This document shows, one piece after another, positions 1-8,032 of a stretch of DNA of 64,000 bases (position 1 is its first letter; each line of letters starts with the position of its first letter). The position numbers and the translations under genes were made by a program. Under the pieces are notes generated by a model. The model ran no database searches. It was not told where the DNA came from and saw nothing but the letters and a program-made list of their open reading frames with translations. The stretch is taken from assembly GCF_036059255.1 (NCBI RefSeq), contig NZ_CP107947.1, positions 1,116,001 to 1,180,000 on the forward strand. The letters are read 5' to 3'. Source of the stretch: Micromonospora sp. NBC_00389 (GTDB lineage Bacteria > Actinomycetota > Actinomycetes > Mycobacteriales > Micromonosporaceae).

Positions 1-450
1 GTCGGCGACGTTGGCCCCGAAGACGACCAGGCCCTCCACCGTCACGTCGTGCACGCCGGTGAGGTCCAGGATGGTCCCGGTGATGGCACCGGTGGCGTAT
101 CTGCCGACCCGCACCATCTCCGAGTTGACATTGACCGCGCGGAAGGTGATCGGCGCGGACTCAGTGCCGGATCGGGTGAACCGGACGTTCTCCTGGTATT
201 CCCCCGGGTGCACCAGGACCGTCTGGCCCGGGCCGGCCACCGCAGCCGCCTCCGATATGGTGCAGAACGGTCGCTTCACGCTGCCGTCACCGCTGCCCTG
301 GCACCACAGCTCGCTGACGTGCAGTTCACCTGCGACCGCCGAGGCGGTGACCGGCGCGGGCGCCGCCGAGGCGGGCGCTGCGGGCCCCACCAGGGCCGCA
401 CCCCCCGTCAGTGGTACGAGTGCGAGGCGTGCCCACCGTCGGATGTCCAT
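1..450 (-). CDS. Secreted right-handed beta-helix protein (3'-partial)
   Basis: The open frame on the minus strand has no stop before the left edge, so only the first 150 residues are present. The N-terminus is a classic Sec signal: MDIRRWAR, a hydrophobic stretch, then an Ala-rich cleavage region ending near ASAAPAP. The mature part (CTISEAAAVAGPGQTVLVHPGEYQENV, described by parts: an ISEA helix, then PGQTVLV and PGEY) and the following ITFRAVN and GVHDVTVEGLVV repeats match the start of DUF1565 / pectate-lyase-like parallel beta-helix proteins. These usually bind or cleave polysaccharide outside the cell; the substrate is unknown. An in-frame ATG at 474 would add eight residues. I prefer 450 because a GGGGG run lies six bases upstream of it. 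Confidence 0.7.
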   Translation of the reverse strand, partial: MDIRRWARLALVPLTGGAALVGPAAPASAAPAPVTASAVAGELHVSELWCQGSGDGSVKRPFCTISEAAAVAGPGQTVLVHPGEYQENVRFTRSGTESAPITFRAVNVNSEMVRVGRYATGAITGTILDLTGVHDVTVEGLVVFGANVAD

Positions 451-615
451 CAAGCGCCCCCGTGACAATCCCATCCACCGATTTCACTGAGCGTATCCGT
501 GACAGGTCCAATGCGGACAGCGTCGATCGGCCGTTAACCTGCGCCGATCAGCCCACTGGATGGTTCACCCGGGCCGCCTCAACGGCACCTGGCGGGATCG
601 TTAGGCCGGAGCGTC

Positions 616-1110
616 TCAGTCGTGCCGTTCAGTGCGCTCGATCTCGGCGAACGCCGCGCTCAGGTATGCGTCGACCTGCCGAGCCGTGCCCGCGAGCAGG
701 TCGACCACGAGCAGCGGGGCGTGCCGGGCGACCGCAACCGGGTCGGGCGGGAAGTCGTCCTCGCCCGGGTCGTACACACCGAGCGCCCCGGCCAGCAGAA
801 CCAGCACGACGTGCGGATCGACGTCCGGTCGCCACGGGGCTGCCGAGCGGACACACCGCGCCAGCACCTGCCGGATGTCGTCGCCGTCCAGCCCGTCCGG
901 GTGGGTCTCCTCCAACAGCAGCCGCACCACGGCGCCGAGGACCAGACCCGAACGCTCGGCGGCGGCGAGCCGCGTGGTCGCCACCTCGTACGCCTCGCTG
1001 TCCTGGGCCTTCGCGGCCTCGACCGCGTCGCTGGCGGCGCCGGCGATCTCGCGGGCCGATGCGGGCAGGTGTCGCCAGGTCACGCTCACCGGGCCAGCAT
1101 GGCAGAGCAC
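616..1110 (-). CDS. Conserved hypothetical protein, helical
   Basis: A 164-residue soluble protein, mostly Ala/Leu/Glu-rich helices, with no signal peptide or membrane segment. The end of the frame (VAVARHAPLLVVDLLAGTARQVDAYL) has the amphipathic look of a regulator ligand-binding half, but I see no helix-turn-helix and do not assign a family. The GTG at 1110 has GAGGG eight bases upstream. An in-frame GTG at 1089 is the alternative, without a clear ribosome site. It is divergent from the MFS gene that follows, and with the 1110 start the two 5' ends are only about 60 bases apart. Function not recognised. Confidence 0.55.
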   Translation of the reverse strand: MLCHAGPVSVTWRHLPASAREIAGAASDAVEAAKAQDSEAYEVATTRLAAAERSGLVLGAVVRLLLEETHPDGLDGDDIRQVLARCVRSAAPWRPDVDPHVVLVLLAGALGVYDPGEDDFPPDPVAVARHAPLLVVDLLAGTARQVDAYLSAAFAEIERTERHD

Positions 1111-1173
1111 ACCGACAGCCCTCGCCGCGGTAAACGGTTCGCGATCGTCACACCCGGCGAACAGAATGCCGGA

Positions 1174-2457
1174 ATGTTGCGTCGCGCCCTACCTCGCCGT
1201 TCGGAAGCTCGCCGACTCCTCATCGGCACCCTGCTGTCGGCGATCGGGCGCGGCCTGACCCTGCCGTTCCTGTTCATCTACCTGACCGACGTACGCGGGC
1301 TCACCGACACCCGTGCCGGGCTGGTGATCGGCTGGTACGGCGCGGTCACCCTGGCCCTGTCGCCGCTGGGCGGGACACTGATCGACCGGTTCGGCGCCCG
1401 CCGGGTGGTGGTGCCGTGCCTGCTGATCGAGGCGGTCGGCACCGGCTCACTGGCGCTGGTCAACTCGACCGGCTCGGCCCTGCTGGTGATGACGGTGGTC
1501 GCCATCGGCAGCTCGGCCATCTGGTCCGGGCAGAACACCATCCTCGCCTCGCTGACCGACGACGACGAACGGCAGCGCGTCTTCGGGCTGAACTTCGCCC
1601 TGCTCAACCTCGGCATCGGTATCGGCGGCATGACCTCCGGCGCGATCGTCGACACGGCCCGACCCGGCACCTTCGAGACGGTCTACGTGCTCGACGCGGT
1701 GAGCTACCTGATGCCGGCGCTGATCCTGCTCACCCTGCCCGGCGTCGGCCACCGACTCGGCCATCGTCGGACCGGCGACGAGCCATCGCCCGGCGGCTAC
1801 CTGACCGTGCTCCGCGACCGCCCGTTCCGCCGGCTGGTGATCTTCGGGCTGGTCCTCACCACCTGCGGGTACGCCCAGATCGAGGTGGGCTTCGCCGCGT
1901 ACGCCGTGCGGGTCGTCGAGGTGACGCCCCAGGTGGTCGCCTGGGCACTCGCGGCCAACACGGTGATGATCGTGCTCGCCCAACTCCTGGTGATCCGCCG
2001 GATCGAGGGGCGCAGTCGCACCGGTGCGCTCGTCGTGGTCGGGGCGGTGTTCGCTGCCGCCTGGCTGGTCCTCGGCGCCGGCGGCCTGGTCAGCACCGGA
2101 AACGCCGTGGTGGCCGCCCTGTGCGTGGTGGCCTGCTCGGCGATCTTCGGCTTCGGCGAGACGATGCTGTCGCCGGTGATGCCCGCGCTGACCAACGCGC
2201 TGGCCACCGATGAGCTGCGCGGGCGGTACAACGCGATGAGTTCGATGATCTTCGGGATCAGTGGCGTGATCGGCCCGGTGACCGCCGGCCCACTCATGGG
2301 CGCCGCCGACGGCAGGGTCTGGGTGGCGACGGTGGTCGGCGGCTGCCTGGTCGCCTCGCTGATCGCGCTCTCGCTGCGCCGACTGCTCACCGCCGCCCAG
2401 GACGGCCGAGCGACGACCGCACCGACCGCACCCGTCCCAGCCGCCGCCCACGCCTGA
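1174..2457 (+). CDS. MFS transporter, drug-efflux type
   Basis: A 427-residue membrane protein with about twelve hydrophobic segments. The MFS signature between helices 2 and 3 is visible as GGTLIDRFGARR (residues 66-77), and a second half begins after the hydrophilic loop at RRTGDEPSPGG. The length fits 12-helix MFS exporters of the MdtH/YfcJ style. The substrate cannot be told. The ATG at 1174 (MLRRALPRR) puts a basic N-terminus directly before helix 1. An in-frame ATG at 1099 would add 25 polar residues and collide with the divergent gene. The Ala/Pro-rich tail is cytoplasmic. The gene stands alone and is followed by the repeat region. Confidence 0.88.
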   Translation: MLRRALPRRSEARRLLIGTLLSAIGRGLTLPFLFIYLTDVRGLTDTRAGLVIGWYGAVTLALSPLGGTLIDRFGARRVVVPCLLIEAVGTGSLALVNSTGSALLVMTVVAIGSSAIWSGQNTILASLTDDDERQRVFGLNFALLNLGIGIGGMTSGAIVDTARPGTFETVYVLDAVSYLMPALILLTLPGVGHRLGHRRTGDEPSPGGYLTVLRDRPFRRLVIFGLVLTTCGYAQIEVGFAAYAVRVVEVTPQVVAWALAANTVMIVLAQLLVIRRIEGRSRTGALVVVGAVFAAAWLVLGAGGLVSTGNAVVAALCVVACSAIFGFGETMLSPVMPALTNALATDELRGRYNAMSSMIFGISGVIGPVTAGPLMGAADGRVWVATVVGGCLVASLIALSLRRLLTAAQDGRATTAPTAPVPAAAHA

Positions 2458-2520
2458 CCCCGCCCGCGCTAAGCCGCCGCCACGCTAAGCCGGGGCCACG
2501 CCACGCCGTGCCGGCGGCGC

Positions 2521-2567
2521 GCCACGCCGCGCCACGCCGCGCCACGCCACGCCACGCCACGCCACGC
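2521..2567. repeat. Short GCCAC-type tandem repeat
   Basis: Just after the MFS stop, the sequence is built from repeated GCCACGCCGC and then GCCAC units, nearly perfect and with no coding signal. It is the start of the 2458-2926 gap, which holds no gene. Confidence 0.8.
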
Positions 2568-2569
2568 AA

Positions 2570-2641
2570 GATCGTGCTCGATCCAGGATGTAGTGGCGTC
2601 GGTGCGCCGGGAGGCCACTACATCCTGGATCGAGCGTGATC
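2570..2641. repeat. Long inverted repeat (28-bp arms)
   Basis: Arms at 2570-2597 and 2614-2641 are complementary over 28 bases with two mismatches, around a 16-base loop. The arm contains GCTCGATCCAGGATGTAGTG. It lies between the MFS gene and the convergent 5'-nucleotidase, so it could stop transcription in both directions. It also looks like a dispersed palindromic element: it shares TCGAGCGTGAT with the inverted repeat at 19093-19140. Confidence 0.85.
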
Positions 2642-2708
2642 ATGCCGCCGCTGGCGGCCGGGAACAGCGCGCACGGTGCGCGGCGGGGCGCGCCGGGCAC
2701 GGCGGGGC

Positions 2709-2817
2709 GCGGTGTGCGCGGTGGGGCGCGGTGTGCGCGGTGGTGCGCGGTGTGCGCGGTGGGGCGCGGTGTGCGGCAGGCGCGGCGGGCACGGTGTGCG
2801 GCAGGCGCGGCGGGCGC
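2709..2817. repeat. G-rich tandem repeats, 19-bp and 25-bp units
   Basis: Three copies of a 19-base unit (GCGGTGTGCGCGGTGGGGC at 2709-2727, 2728-2746 and 2747-2765; the middle copy differs by one base) are followed by two copies of a 25-base unit starting GGTGTGCGGCAGGCGC (2768-2792 and 2793-2817, one difference near the end). Degenerate copies extend from about 2676 to 2870. The plus strand is strongly G-rich. No plausible protein is encoded. Confidence 0.85.
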
Positions 2818-2877
2818 GTGGTGTGCGCGCTGTACGCGGTGTGCGCCCGGCGGGCGCGGTGTGCGCCGGAGACGGGT

Positions 2878-2907
2878 CGGGCCCCGGAGCGGATGCTCCG
2901 GGGCCCG
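2878..2907. terminator. Terminator hairpin after 5'-nucleotidase
   Basis: A perfect 12-bp stem (CGGGCCCCGGAG at 2878-2889 paired with 2896-2907) around a six-base loop, 20 bases beyond the nucleotidase stop. There is no T-run, as is usual in high-GC actinobacteria. Confidence 0.75.
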
Positions 2908-2926
2908 ATCGTCACGAGGTCGCCCG

Positions 2927-4633
2927 TCAGGCGGCGGGGACCTCGGCGGTGGTGCGGATCCGGTCCAGCGTCGGCGCGGAGACCGGCGACTGCGCGGTCA
3001 GGTACGCCACGAACGCGTCCAGGTCGATCTGCCCGGTGACCAGGTTCGTCCCGCCGGTGAGGGCACTGAACCCGTCACCGCCGCCGGCCAGGAAGTTGTT
3101 CACCGTCACCCGGTAGGTGGCGGCGGTGTCGACCGCGGTGCCGCCGAGGGTGAGGCTGCCCCGGACCACCCGGGTGCCCGCGCACGGGTCAGCCACGGTG
3201 CCGGTGGTGCCGTTCGGGTCGACCACGTAACCGACGGTCGAGGACGGGTACAGCGTCCGGCCGGTGACGAACTGCTGCTCCAAGACGCAGTAGAGCTGCG
3301 CACCGGTCAGGTCCAGCGTCACCAGGTTGTTGGCGAACGGCTGCACCGTGAACGCCTCCTCGTAGGTGACCAGGCCGGCGTCGAGGTCGGCCCGTACCCC
3401 GCCCGGGTTCATGAAGGCGGCGACGGCGCCCTGCTCGTCGTCGGTGGCGGCGAACTGCGCGTCGGCGATCAGGTTGCCCAGCGGGGACTCGCCCAGACTC
3501 GTACCGAAGAGGGTTTCCTGGCTCCGGGTGATCGCCTGGGTGGTCTCGCCGACCTGGCGGCCGGCGACCGGGCCGAGCACGGTCTTATACCGGTTGATCA
3601 GGGCGGTCTGCTTCGGGTCCTTGGCCACGTCCCGGCTGACCACGACGTTCTCCGCGGCGGCGGAGAGCACGTCCCCGGTCCGACGGTCGATCTTGAGGTC
3701 GATGTCGGTGACCAGGCGACCGAACGAGCTGGCGCTGGTGACCAGCTTGCCGTTGATGTCGCAGTTGTACGCCTGGTGGGTGTGCCCGCTGACCACCACG
3801 TCGATCGACGGGTCCATCCGGTTGGTGATGTCCACGATGGGCCCGGTCATGCCGACGCAGTCGTTGATGCCGCCGGTCGCGGCCTGGGTGCCGCCCTCGT
3901 GCAGCAGCACGACGATCGCCTCCACACCCTGGCGGCGCAACTCGCGGGCGTACCGGTTGGCGGTAACCGCCTCGTCGGCGAAGGTGAGGCCGGCGACGCC
4001 CTGCTGGCTGACGATCTCCGGGGTGCCCTCCAGGGTCATCCCGATGAAGCCGACCTTGACGCCCTGCACCTTGTGGATCGCGTACGGCGCCATCAGCGGC
4101 TTGCCGGTCGCGGTCTTGAAGGCGTTCGCGGACAGGTACTGGAACCCGGCGCCCTGGTACGGGGTGCCGTCGGCGCAGCCGTCCACCGGGTGGCAGCCGC
4201 CGTTCTGGATCCGCAGCAGCTCGGCGGCGCCCTCGTCGAACTCGTGGTTGCCGACGCTGGCGTAGTCCAGCCCGGCCATGCTCAGCGCCTCGATGGTCGG
4301 CTCGTCGTGGAACGCGGCGGAGAGCAGCGGCGACGCGCCGATCAGGTCACCGGCGGCGACGGTGATCGTGTTCTTCTTCTTGGCGGCGGCGCGCAGCTCG
4401 GCCAGGTGGGTCGACAGGAACTCGACACCGCCCGCGGCCTGCCCGGCGATGGTGCCGCTGGACCCGCTCGGGGGTTCGAGGTTGCCGTGGAAGTCGTTGA
4501 GGGCGAGCAGGGTGACGTCGACCGGCTTCGGCCTCGCATCGGCCTGCTCGGGGCTGGTGGCGACCGCGCCGAACGCGGCCACCGCGAGTGCGGTCAGGCC
4601 GACGGCGGCCCGACGCATCCCGGGGATGGACAT
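2927..4633 (-). CDS. Secreted bifunctional metallophosphatase / 5'-nucleotidase
   Basis: This 568-residue enzyme of the UshA/YfkN family removes phosphate from extracellular nucleotides. A signal peptide (MSIPGMRRAAVG, then a hydrophobic core to about residue 33) sends it outside. The metallophosphoesterase domain shows LNDFHGN (Asp47, His49), GNHE (128-131) and GHTH (283-286), the metal ligands of the family. The C-terminal substrate-binding domain has the usual GGVRADLDAG and NNFLAGGGDGF stretches. The chosen ATG at 4633 has AGGAG four bases upstream; an in-frame ATG at 4645 overlaps that site. No LPXTG or transmembrane anchor follows, so it is probably released. A terminator hairpin lies downstream. 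Confidence 0.93.
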   Translation of the reverse strand: MSIPGMRRAAVGLTALAVAAFGAVATSPEQADARPKPVDVTLLALNDFHGNLEPPSGSSGTIAGQAAGGVEFLSTHLAELRAAAKKKNTITVAAGDLIGASPLLSAAFHDEPTIEALSMAGLDYASVGNHEFDEGAAELLRIQNGGCHPVDGCADGTPYQGAGFQYLSANAFKTATGKPLMAPYAIHKVQGVKVGFIGMTLEGTPEIVSQQGVAGLTFADEAVTANRYARELRRQGVEAIVVLLHEGGTQAATGGINDCVGMTGPIVDITNRMDPSIDVVVSGHTHQAYNCDINGKLVTSASSFGRLVTDIDLKIDRRTGDVLSAAAENVVVSRDVAKDPKQTALINRYKTVLGPVAGRQVGETTQAITRSQETLFGTSLGESPLGNLIADAQFAATDDEQGAVAAFMNPGGVRADLDAGLVTYEEAFTVQPFANNLVTLDLTGAQLYCVLEQQFVTGRTLYPSSTVGYVVDPNGTTGTVADPCAGTRVVRGSLTLGGTAVDTAATYRVTVNNFLAGGGDGFSALTGGTNLVTGQIDLDAFVAYLTAQSPVSAPTLDRIRTTAEVPAA

Positions 4634-4921
4634 GAAACTCCTCATGAGAATCGGCGCGTGCGGTGCCCGGACTGTGGGTCGACCGGGCCGCCGACCGACG
4701 CCGTCGGAAGGATCGATCGCGGATGCCGGCGGTTGGGATCGCCGCCCGCCTGGACAGCCTCTCATCCGGACGCCGACCGGTCGACCCGGCAGCACGTCAG
4801 TGCTGCGAATATGGCCGGGCGGTCGGATGACGCCGACGTGACCGACGGTTGACCGCACGTCGCCGGACGTCGCTGTCGCCCGGGTCCAGACAGGAGGGGA
4901 CAGCCGGCGTGGCCCGGGGTG

Positions 4922-5590
4922 TCAGTCGACGGCGAGCGCCTCGGTGACCAGCGTCGTGACGGCGTCGGGCGGCCAGCCGTCCGCGACCCCGGGGCGCTGC
5001 GCCAGGTAGCTGGCGATCCGTCCGGCCGGCCAGCCGTGCGACTCGCGCAACCCTCGGGCGATCATGCTGAGGTAGACCGGCGCGGGCGGCCGGCACCGCT
5101 CGGCGGACGCCGGTTCCGGGGCGGTGAAGGTGAGCATCGGCAGCCCGGTGTGCTGGCCCGGGCAGACCAGCGTCTCGTAGCGCCCGGGGCCGAGCGTGGC
5201 CCGTCCCTCGGCGACGGCCGCATCGATCGCCGCGCCGGTCGCCGGGACCAGGTCGGCCGTGTCACCCGTTGGCCGGTACATCTCCTGCGCCGCGATGTCG
5301 GTGAACTGCTCGACGGTGACCAGGTAGGCGCGGGCCGCGGCCACGCCCGGTAGCTGCGGGTCGTAGAAGGCCATGCCGCCGGTCCAGGCACCGGACTCGC
5401 CGGCGAAGTAGATCCCGCCGGGCAGCGACACCGGCACCGATCGGCTCGGTGGGCGGGGGTCCCGGCAGCCCGGGTACGTCCGTCGCCCGCCGGGCGGGCA
5501 GCCGCCGCCGATGTACCACGCCAACCGGGCGGCGTGCATGTTCGAGCCGTACGCGACGTACCAGACCAGCCGCTCTTCGGTGTCGACCAC
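4922..5590 (-). CDS. Gamma-glutamylcyclotransferase-like protein
   Basis: A 222-residue cytoplasmic protein whose N-terminus VWYVAYGSNM carries the YGSN loop (residues 14-17) that binds substrate in the gamma-glutamylcyclotransferase/AIG2 fold. The rest (TYPGCRDPRPP, IYFAGESGAWTGGMAFYDP) resembles actinobacterial homologues that databases often label histone deacetylase, a label the sequence does not support. The GTG at 5590 has GAGGG eight bases upstream, and this site overlaps the stop of the metallophosphoesterase gene, so the two are translated from one transcript. The actual substrate is unknown. Confidence 0.75.
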   Translation of the reverse strand: MVDTEERLVWYVAYGSNMHAARLAWYIGGGCPPGGRRTYPGCRDPRPPSRSVPVSLPGGIYFAGESGAWTGGMAFYDPQLPGVAAARAYLVTVEQFTDIAAQEMYRPTGDTADLVPATGAAIDAAVAEGRATLGPGRYETLVCPGQHTGLPMLTFTAPEPASAERCRPPAPVYLSMIARGLRESHGWPAGRIASYLAQRPGVADGWPPDAVTTLVTEALAVD

Positions 5591-5601
5591 GACGGGCGCC
5601 C

Positions 5602-6381
5602 TCAGAAGCCGCAGGTCTGGCCTGCGGAGTGGCTGACCTGGACCGTGTGCGTCACGCAACCGCCCGACTCGACCAGGTGTAGCAGGAAGGCGGTCGGCTC
5701 GGCGACCCAGCCGATCTGCTCGTCGGCGCTCATGGTGAGCGTGCTCTGCCGCCAGGTGCTGGGTGCCACGGTGAGCACCGTGCCGGCGTACCCCGTGGTG
5801 ACCGGGCGGTGCAGGTGCCCGGCGGCGACGCGTACGACGTGCCGGTGCCGGCCGATCACCTCGGCGAGCGCGTCGGAGTCGGCGAGCCGGATGGCGTCGG
5901 CCACCGGGATGCCGACCGCGACCGGCGGGTGGTGCAGGCAGACCACGGCGGGCACCTCGGGCCGGCCGGCCAGCACGCCGTCGAGCCAGCCGAGCTGCTC
6001 CTCGCCAAGTTGGCCGGCGTCGCTGCCGGGGATGAGCGAGTCGAGCACCACGACGGTCGCCGCCTCGTGGTCCACGTGGTAGTACGCGGAGAACCCGCCG
6101 CCGAGCCAGGGTGTGCCGCCGAAGGCGTCGAGCAGCGACTCCCGGTCGTCGTGGTTGCCGGTGACCAGATGTACCGGCAGCGGGAACCGGCCGATCAGCT
6201 CGCGCAGCGCGGCGTACTCGTCGGGCCGGCCGTGGTCGACCAGGTCACCGGTGATCACCACGCAGCCCGGTCGGGGCCGCAGCGCCAGCACGCGGCCGAG
6301 CGCGCGGTGCAGGCCCGCGGCCGGTTCGGCGGCGAGTAGGCCGGTGGTCAGATGCGGGTCACTGAGCTGGGCGATGAGCAC
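5602..6381 (-). CDS. Metallophosphoesterase, CpdA-like
   Basis: A 259-residue calcineurin-type phosphoesterase. All metal-binding motifs are present: DPH (residues 8-10), GDLVDHG (45-51), GNHD (75-78), the His pair LHHPP (149-153) and GHLH (188-191). The arrangement matches the CpdA/class III cyclic nucleotide phosphodiesterase group, so hydrolysis of cAMP or a similar ester is the likely reaction. There is no signal peptide. The GTG at 6381 has an excellent GAGGAGG site. It is the first gene of a two-gene unit with the cyclotransferase-like gene. It is divergent from the diguanylate cyclase gene, with the 31-bp palindromic element between them. Confidence 0.88.
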   Translation of the reverse strand: MLIAQLSDPHLTTGLLAAEPAAGLHRALGRVLALRPRPGCVVITGDLVDHGRPDEYAALRELIGRFPLPVHLVTGNHDDRESLLDAFGGTPWLGGGFSAYYHVDHEAATVVVLDSLIPGSDAGQLGEEQLGWLDGVLAGRPEVPAVVCLHHPPVAVGIPVADAIRLADSDALAEVIGRHRHVVRVAAGHLHRPVTTGYAGTVLTVAPSTWRQSTLTMSADEQIGWVAEPTAFLLHLVESGGCVTHTVQVSHSAGQTCGF

Positions 6382-6457
6382 GTGCCGCCTCCTCGGTGCG
6401 GGAGTTTCCACGCTATCGGCGATGGATGCCTCCCGGGGTCCCGCGCCCACAGGCTGC

Positions 6458-6489
6458 GTCCACAGCCTGTGGATAGCACATGTGTACGA
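6458..6489. promoter_or_regulatory. LexA-box-like / double palindrome, copy C
   Basis: On the minus strand this reads TCGTACACATGTGCTA (6489-6474), three mismatches from the actinobacterial SOS consensus TCGAAC-N4-GTTCGA, and runs into TATCCACAGGCTGTGGA, a second palindrome made of two facing DnaA-box-like octamers. A 31-base core is shared with copies at 35773-35803 and 36525-36555 with a single mismatch. It sits between the divergent phosphoesterase and diguanylate cyclase genes. The regulator is not shown. Confidence 0.6.
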
Positions 6490-6572
6490 AGCCCGGCCGA
6501 CGCCCGGATCACCCTGGGTACGCTTGATCTCACGGCTCGGCGCCGGCCGACCCCTCCCCTACCTGGAACGAC

Positions 6573-8000
6573 GTGCGAGTGGATCATGAGCAAGTCATCC
6601 GTGACGTCTCCGTCCGCCTGCCGATGGCGTCGAGCACGCCGGAGGCCTGTCGGTGGACGGTCAACGCGCTGGCCCACCACACCCCGGCGACCATCTCCGT
6701 GCTGCTGGAGGTCCACGACCGGCTGCGCTGCGTCGCGGCGACCGGCGCCTGGCAGGTCTTCGCCACCGTGCCGACGCGGACCGGGATCGTCGGCCGGGTG
6801 TACGCCACCGCCACCACCGCCGTCGTCCCGGATGTCACCGCCGATCCGGACTATCTGCCGGTACGCCCCGACGTGACCGCAGAGCTGTGCGTGCCGGTGC
6901 TGGACCCGGCGGGCCGGGCGATCGGCGTCCTCGACCTGCAGTGGAGCGAGCCCGTCGACCTGGAGCCGTGGCGGCAGACCGCCCAGCGACTGGCCGCCCG
7001 GCTCGGCGCGAGGATCGTCGCGCTCGGTGGCCCGCCAGCGGAGAGTCCCAGCGAGAAGCTGCTCCGGCACGCCGCCGCACTCTCCTCAGCGCCGACCGAG
7101 GGGGCCGTGTTGGGCGCGGCGACCTGCGCCGCCCGGGAGGTCTCGATGCTCTCCACGGCGGTGCTGCTGATCGCCGGCCCGGAGGGCGCCGAGATCGGGC
7201 CGCCGCCGCTGGTCCCCGGCGAGCTGGAGACCCGGATCCGGGCCGAGCTGACCGAGGCGACTCCGGCCGCGCTCGACCGGATGGTCGACCGGGCGCACCG
7301 GTACGGCGCGGGATACACGCTGGGCGAGGCGGAGCACCCACCGACCGCGGACTACCGGCCGCTGACCCGGGCCGGGGTGCGCACACTGATCGCCGTACCG
7401 GTCGGACCGTCGGACGCTGGCGGGGTGCTGCTGGTCGCCGACGAGCGGTTGCTGCGCCCGGACCCGACCACGGTCAGTCTGATGGAACTGCTCGCCGGGC
7501 AGGCCTGGACCAACCTGGACCGGCTGCGCACGCTGGCGCGGCTGCGGGAGCAGGCCAGCTCCGACCCGCTGACCGGGTTGCGGCACACCGGCCCGTTCGG
7601 GCAGCGGATCGCGGCGGCCACCCCGGGGCGTACGGCCCTGCTGGCGATCGACGTGGACGGCTTCAAGATCGTCAACGACACGTACGGCCACCAGGCCGGC
7701 GACCGGGTGCTGGTCGGGCTGGCCCGGGCGTTGGAGGGGGCGCTGCGGCACGGTGACGAGCTGTACCGGATCGGCGGCGACGAGTTCGTCGCGGTGATCG
7801 AGGTGAGCCGCCCGGAGGAGGCGGTCCGGATCGCCGAGCGGCTGACCGAGGCGGCCCGGCGCACCGGCCGCACGATCAGCGTGGGCGTCGCGCTGCCCCA
7901 CCCCGGCGAGTCCCCCGACCGCACCCTCCGCCGCGCCGACCAGGCCCTCTACGCCGTGAAACGCCAGGGTCGAGACGGCGTCCACCTGTCCGCCGCCTGA
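6573..8000 (+). CDS. Diguanylate cyclase with two GAF domains
   Basis: A 475-residue cytoplasmic protein predicted to make cyclic di-GMP from two GTP. A first GAF domain spans about residues 25-150 and a second, weaker one about 165-315. The GGDEF domain starts at DPLTGL (331-336), and the active-site GGDEF is intact at 401-405. RHGD at 392-395, exactly five residues ahead, is a full RxxD inhibitory site, so product feedback is expected. There is no membrane segment, so the signal must be cytoplasmic. The GTG at 6573 is the farthest upstream start; a GTG two codons later is equally possible. It is transcribed alone, and its upstream region holds the LexA-like element. Confidence 0.93.
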   Translation: MRVDHEQVIRDVSVRLPMASSTPEACRWTVNALAHHTPATISVLLEVHDRLRCVAATGAWQVFATVPTRTGIVGRVYATATTAVVPDVTADPDYLPVRPDVTAELCVPVLDPAGRAIGVLDLQWSEPVDLEPWRQTAQRLAARLGARIVALGGPPAESPSEKLLRHAAALSSAPTEGAVLGAATCAAREVSMLSTAVLLIAGPEGAEIGPPPLVPGELETRIRAELTEATPAALDRMVDRAHRYGAGYTLGEAEHPPTADYRPLTRAGVRTLIAVPVGPSDAGGVLLVADERLLRPDPTTVSLMELLAGQAWTNLDRLRTLARLREQASSDPLTGLRHTGPFGQRIAAATPGRTALLAIDVDGFKIVNDTYGHQAGDRVLVGLARALEGALRHGDELYRIGGDEFVAVIEVSRPEEAVRIAERLTEAARRTGRTISVGVALPHPGESPDRTLRRADQALYAVKRQGRDGVHLSAA

Positions 8001-8008
8001 CCCCCGAC

Positions 8009-8029
8009 CCCTCGCCCAGGGGGCGAGGG
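8009..8029. terminator. Bidirectional terminator hairpin
   Basis: CCCTCGCCC (8009-8017) pairs perfectly with GGGCGAGGG (8021-8029) in the 32-base gap between the convergent diguanylate cyclase and asd genes. Confidence 0.7.
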
Positions 8030-8032
8030 AGG

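Noticed and set aside
616..1110. TetR-type regulator for the MFS gene
   Set aside because: The chain has no helix-turn-helix at its N-terminus, so a regulator role is not supported.
2709..2817. Repeats as a CRISPR array
   Set aside because: Units are contiguous without spacers, vary in length and have no cas genes nearby.
2636..4852. Long plus-strand frame opposite the 5'-nucleotidase
   Set aside because: Its composition is Val/Gly/Arg/Asp-rich with no domain, and the opposite strand encodes a complete nucleotidase with motifs. It is a high-GC antisense artefact.
4922..5590. Histone deacetylase label for the YGSN protein
   Set aside because: The metal-binding motifs of deacetylases are absent, and the YGSN loop fits gamma-glutamylcyclotransferase-like proteins.
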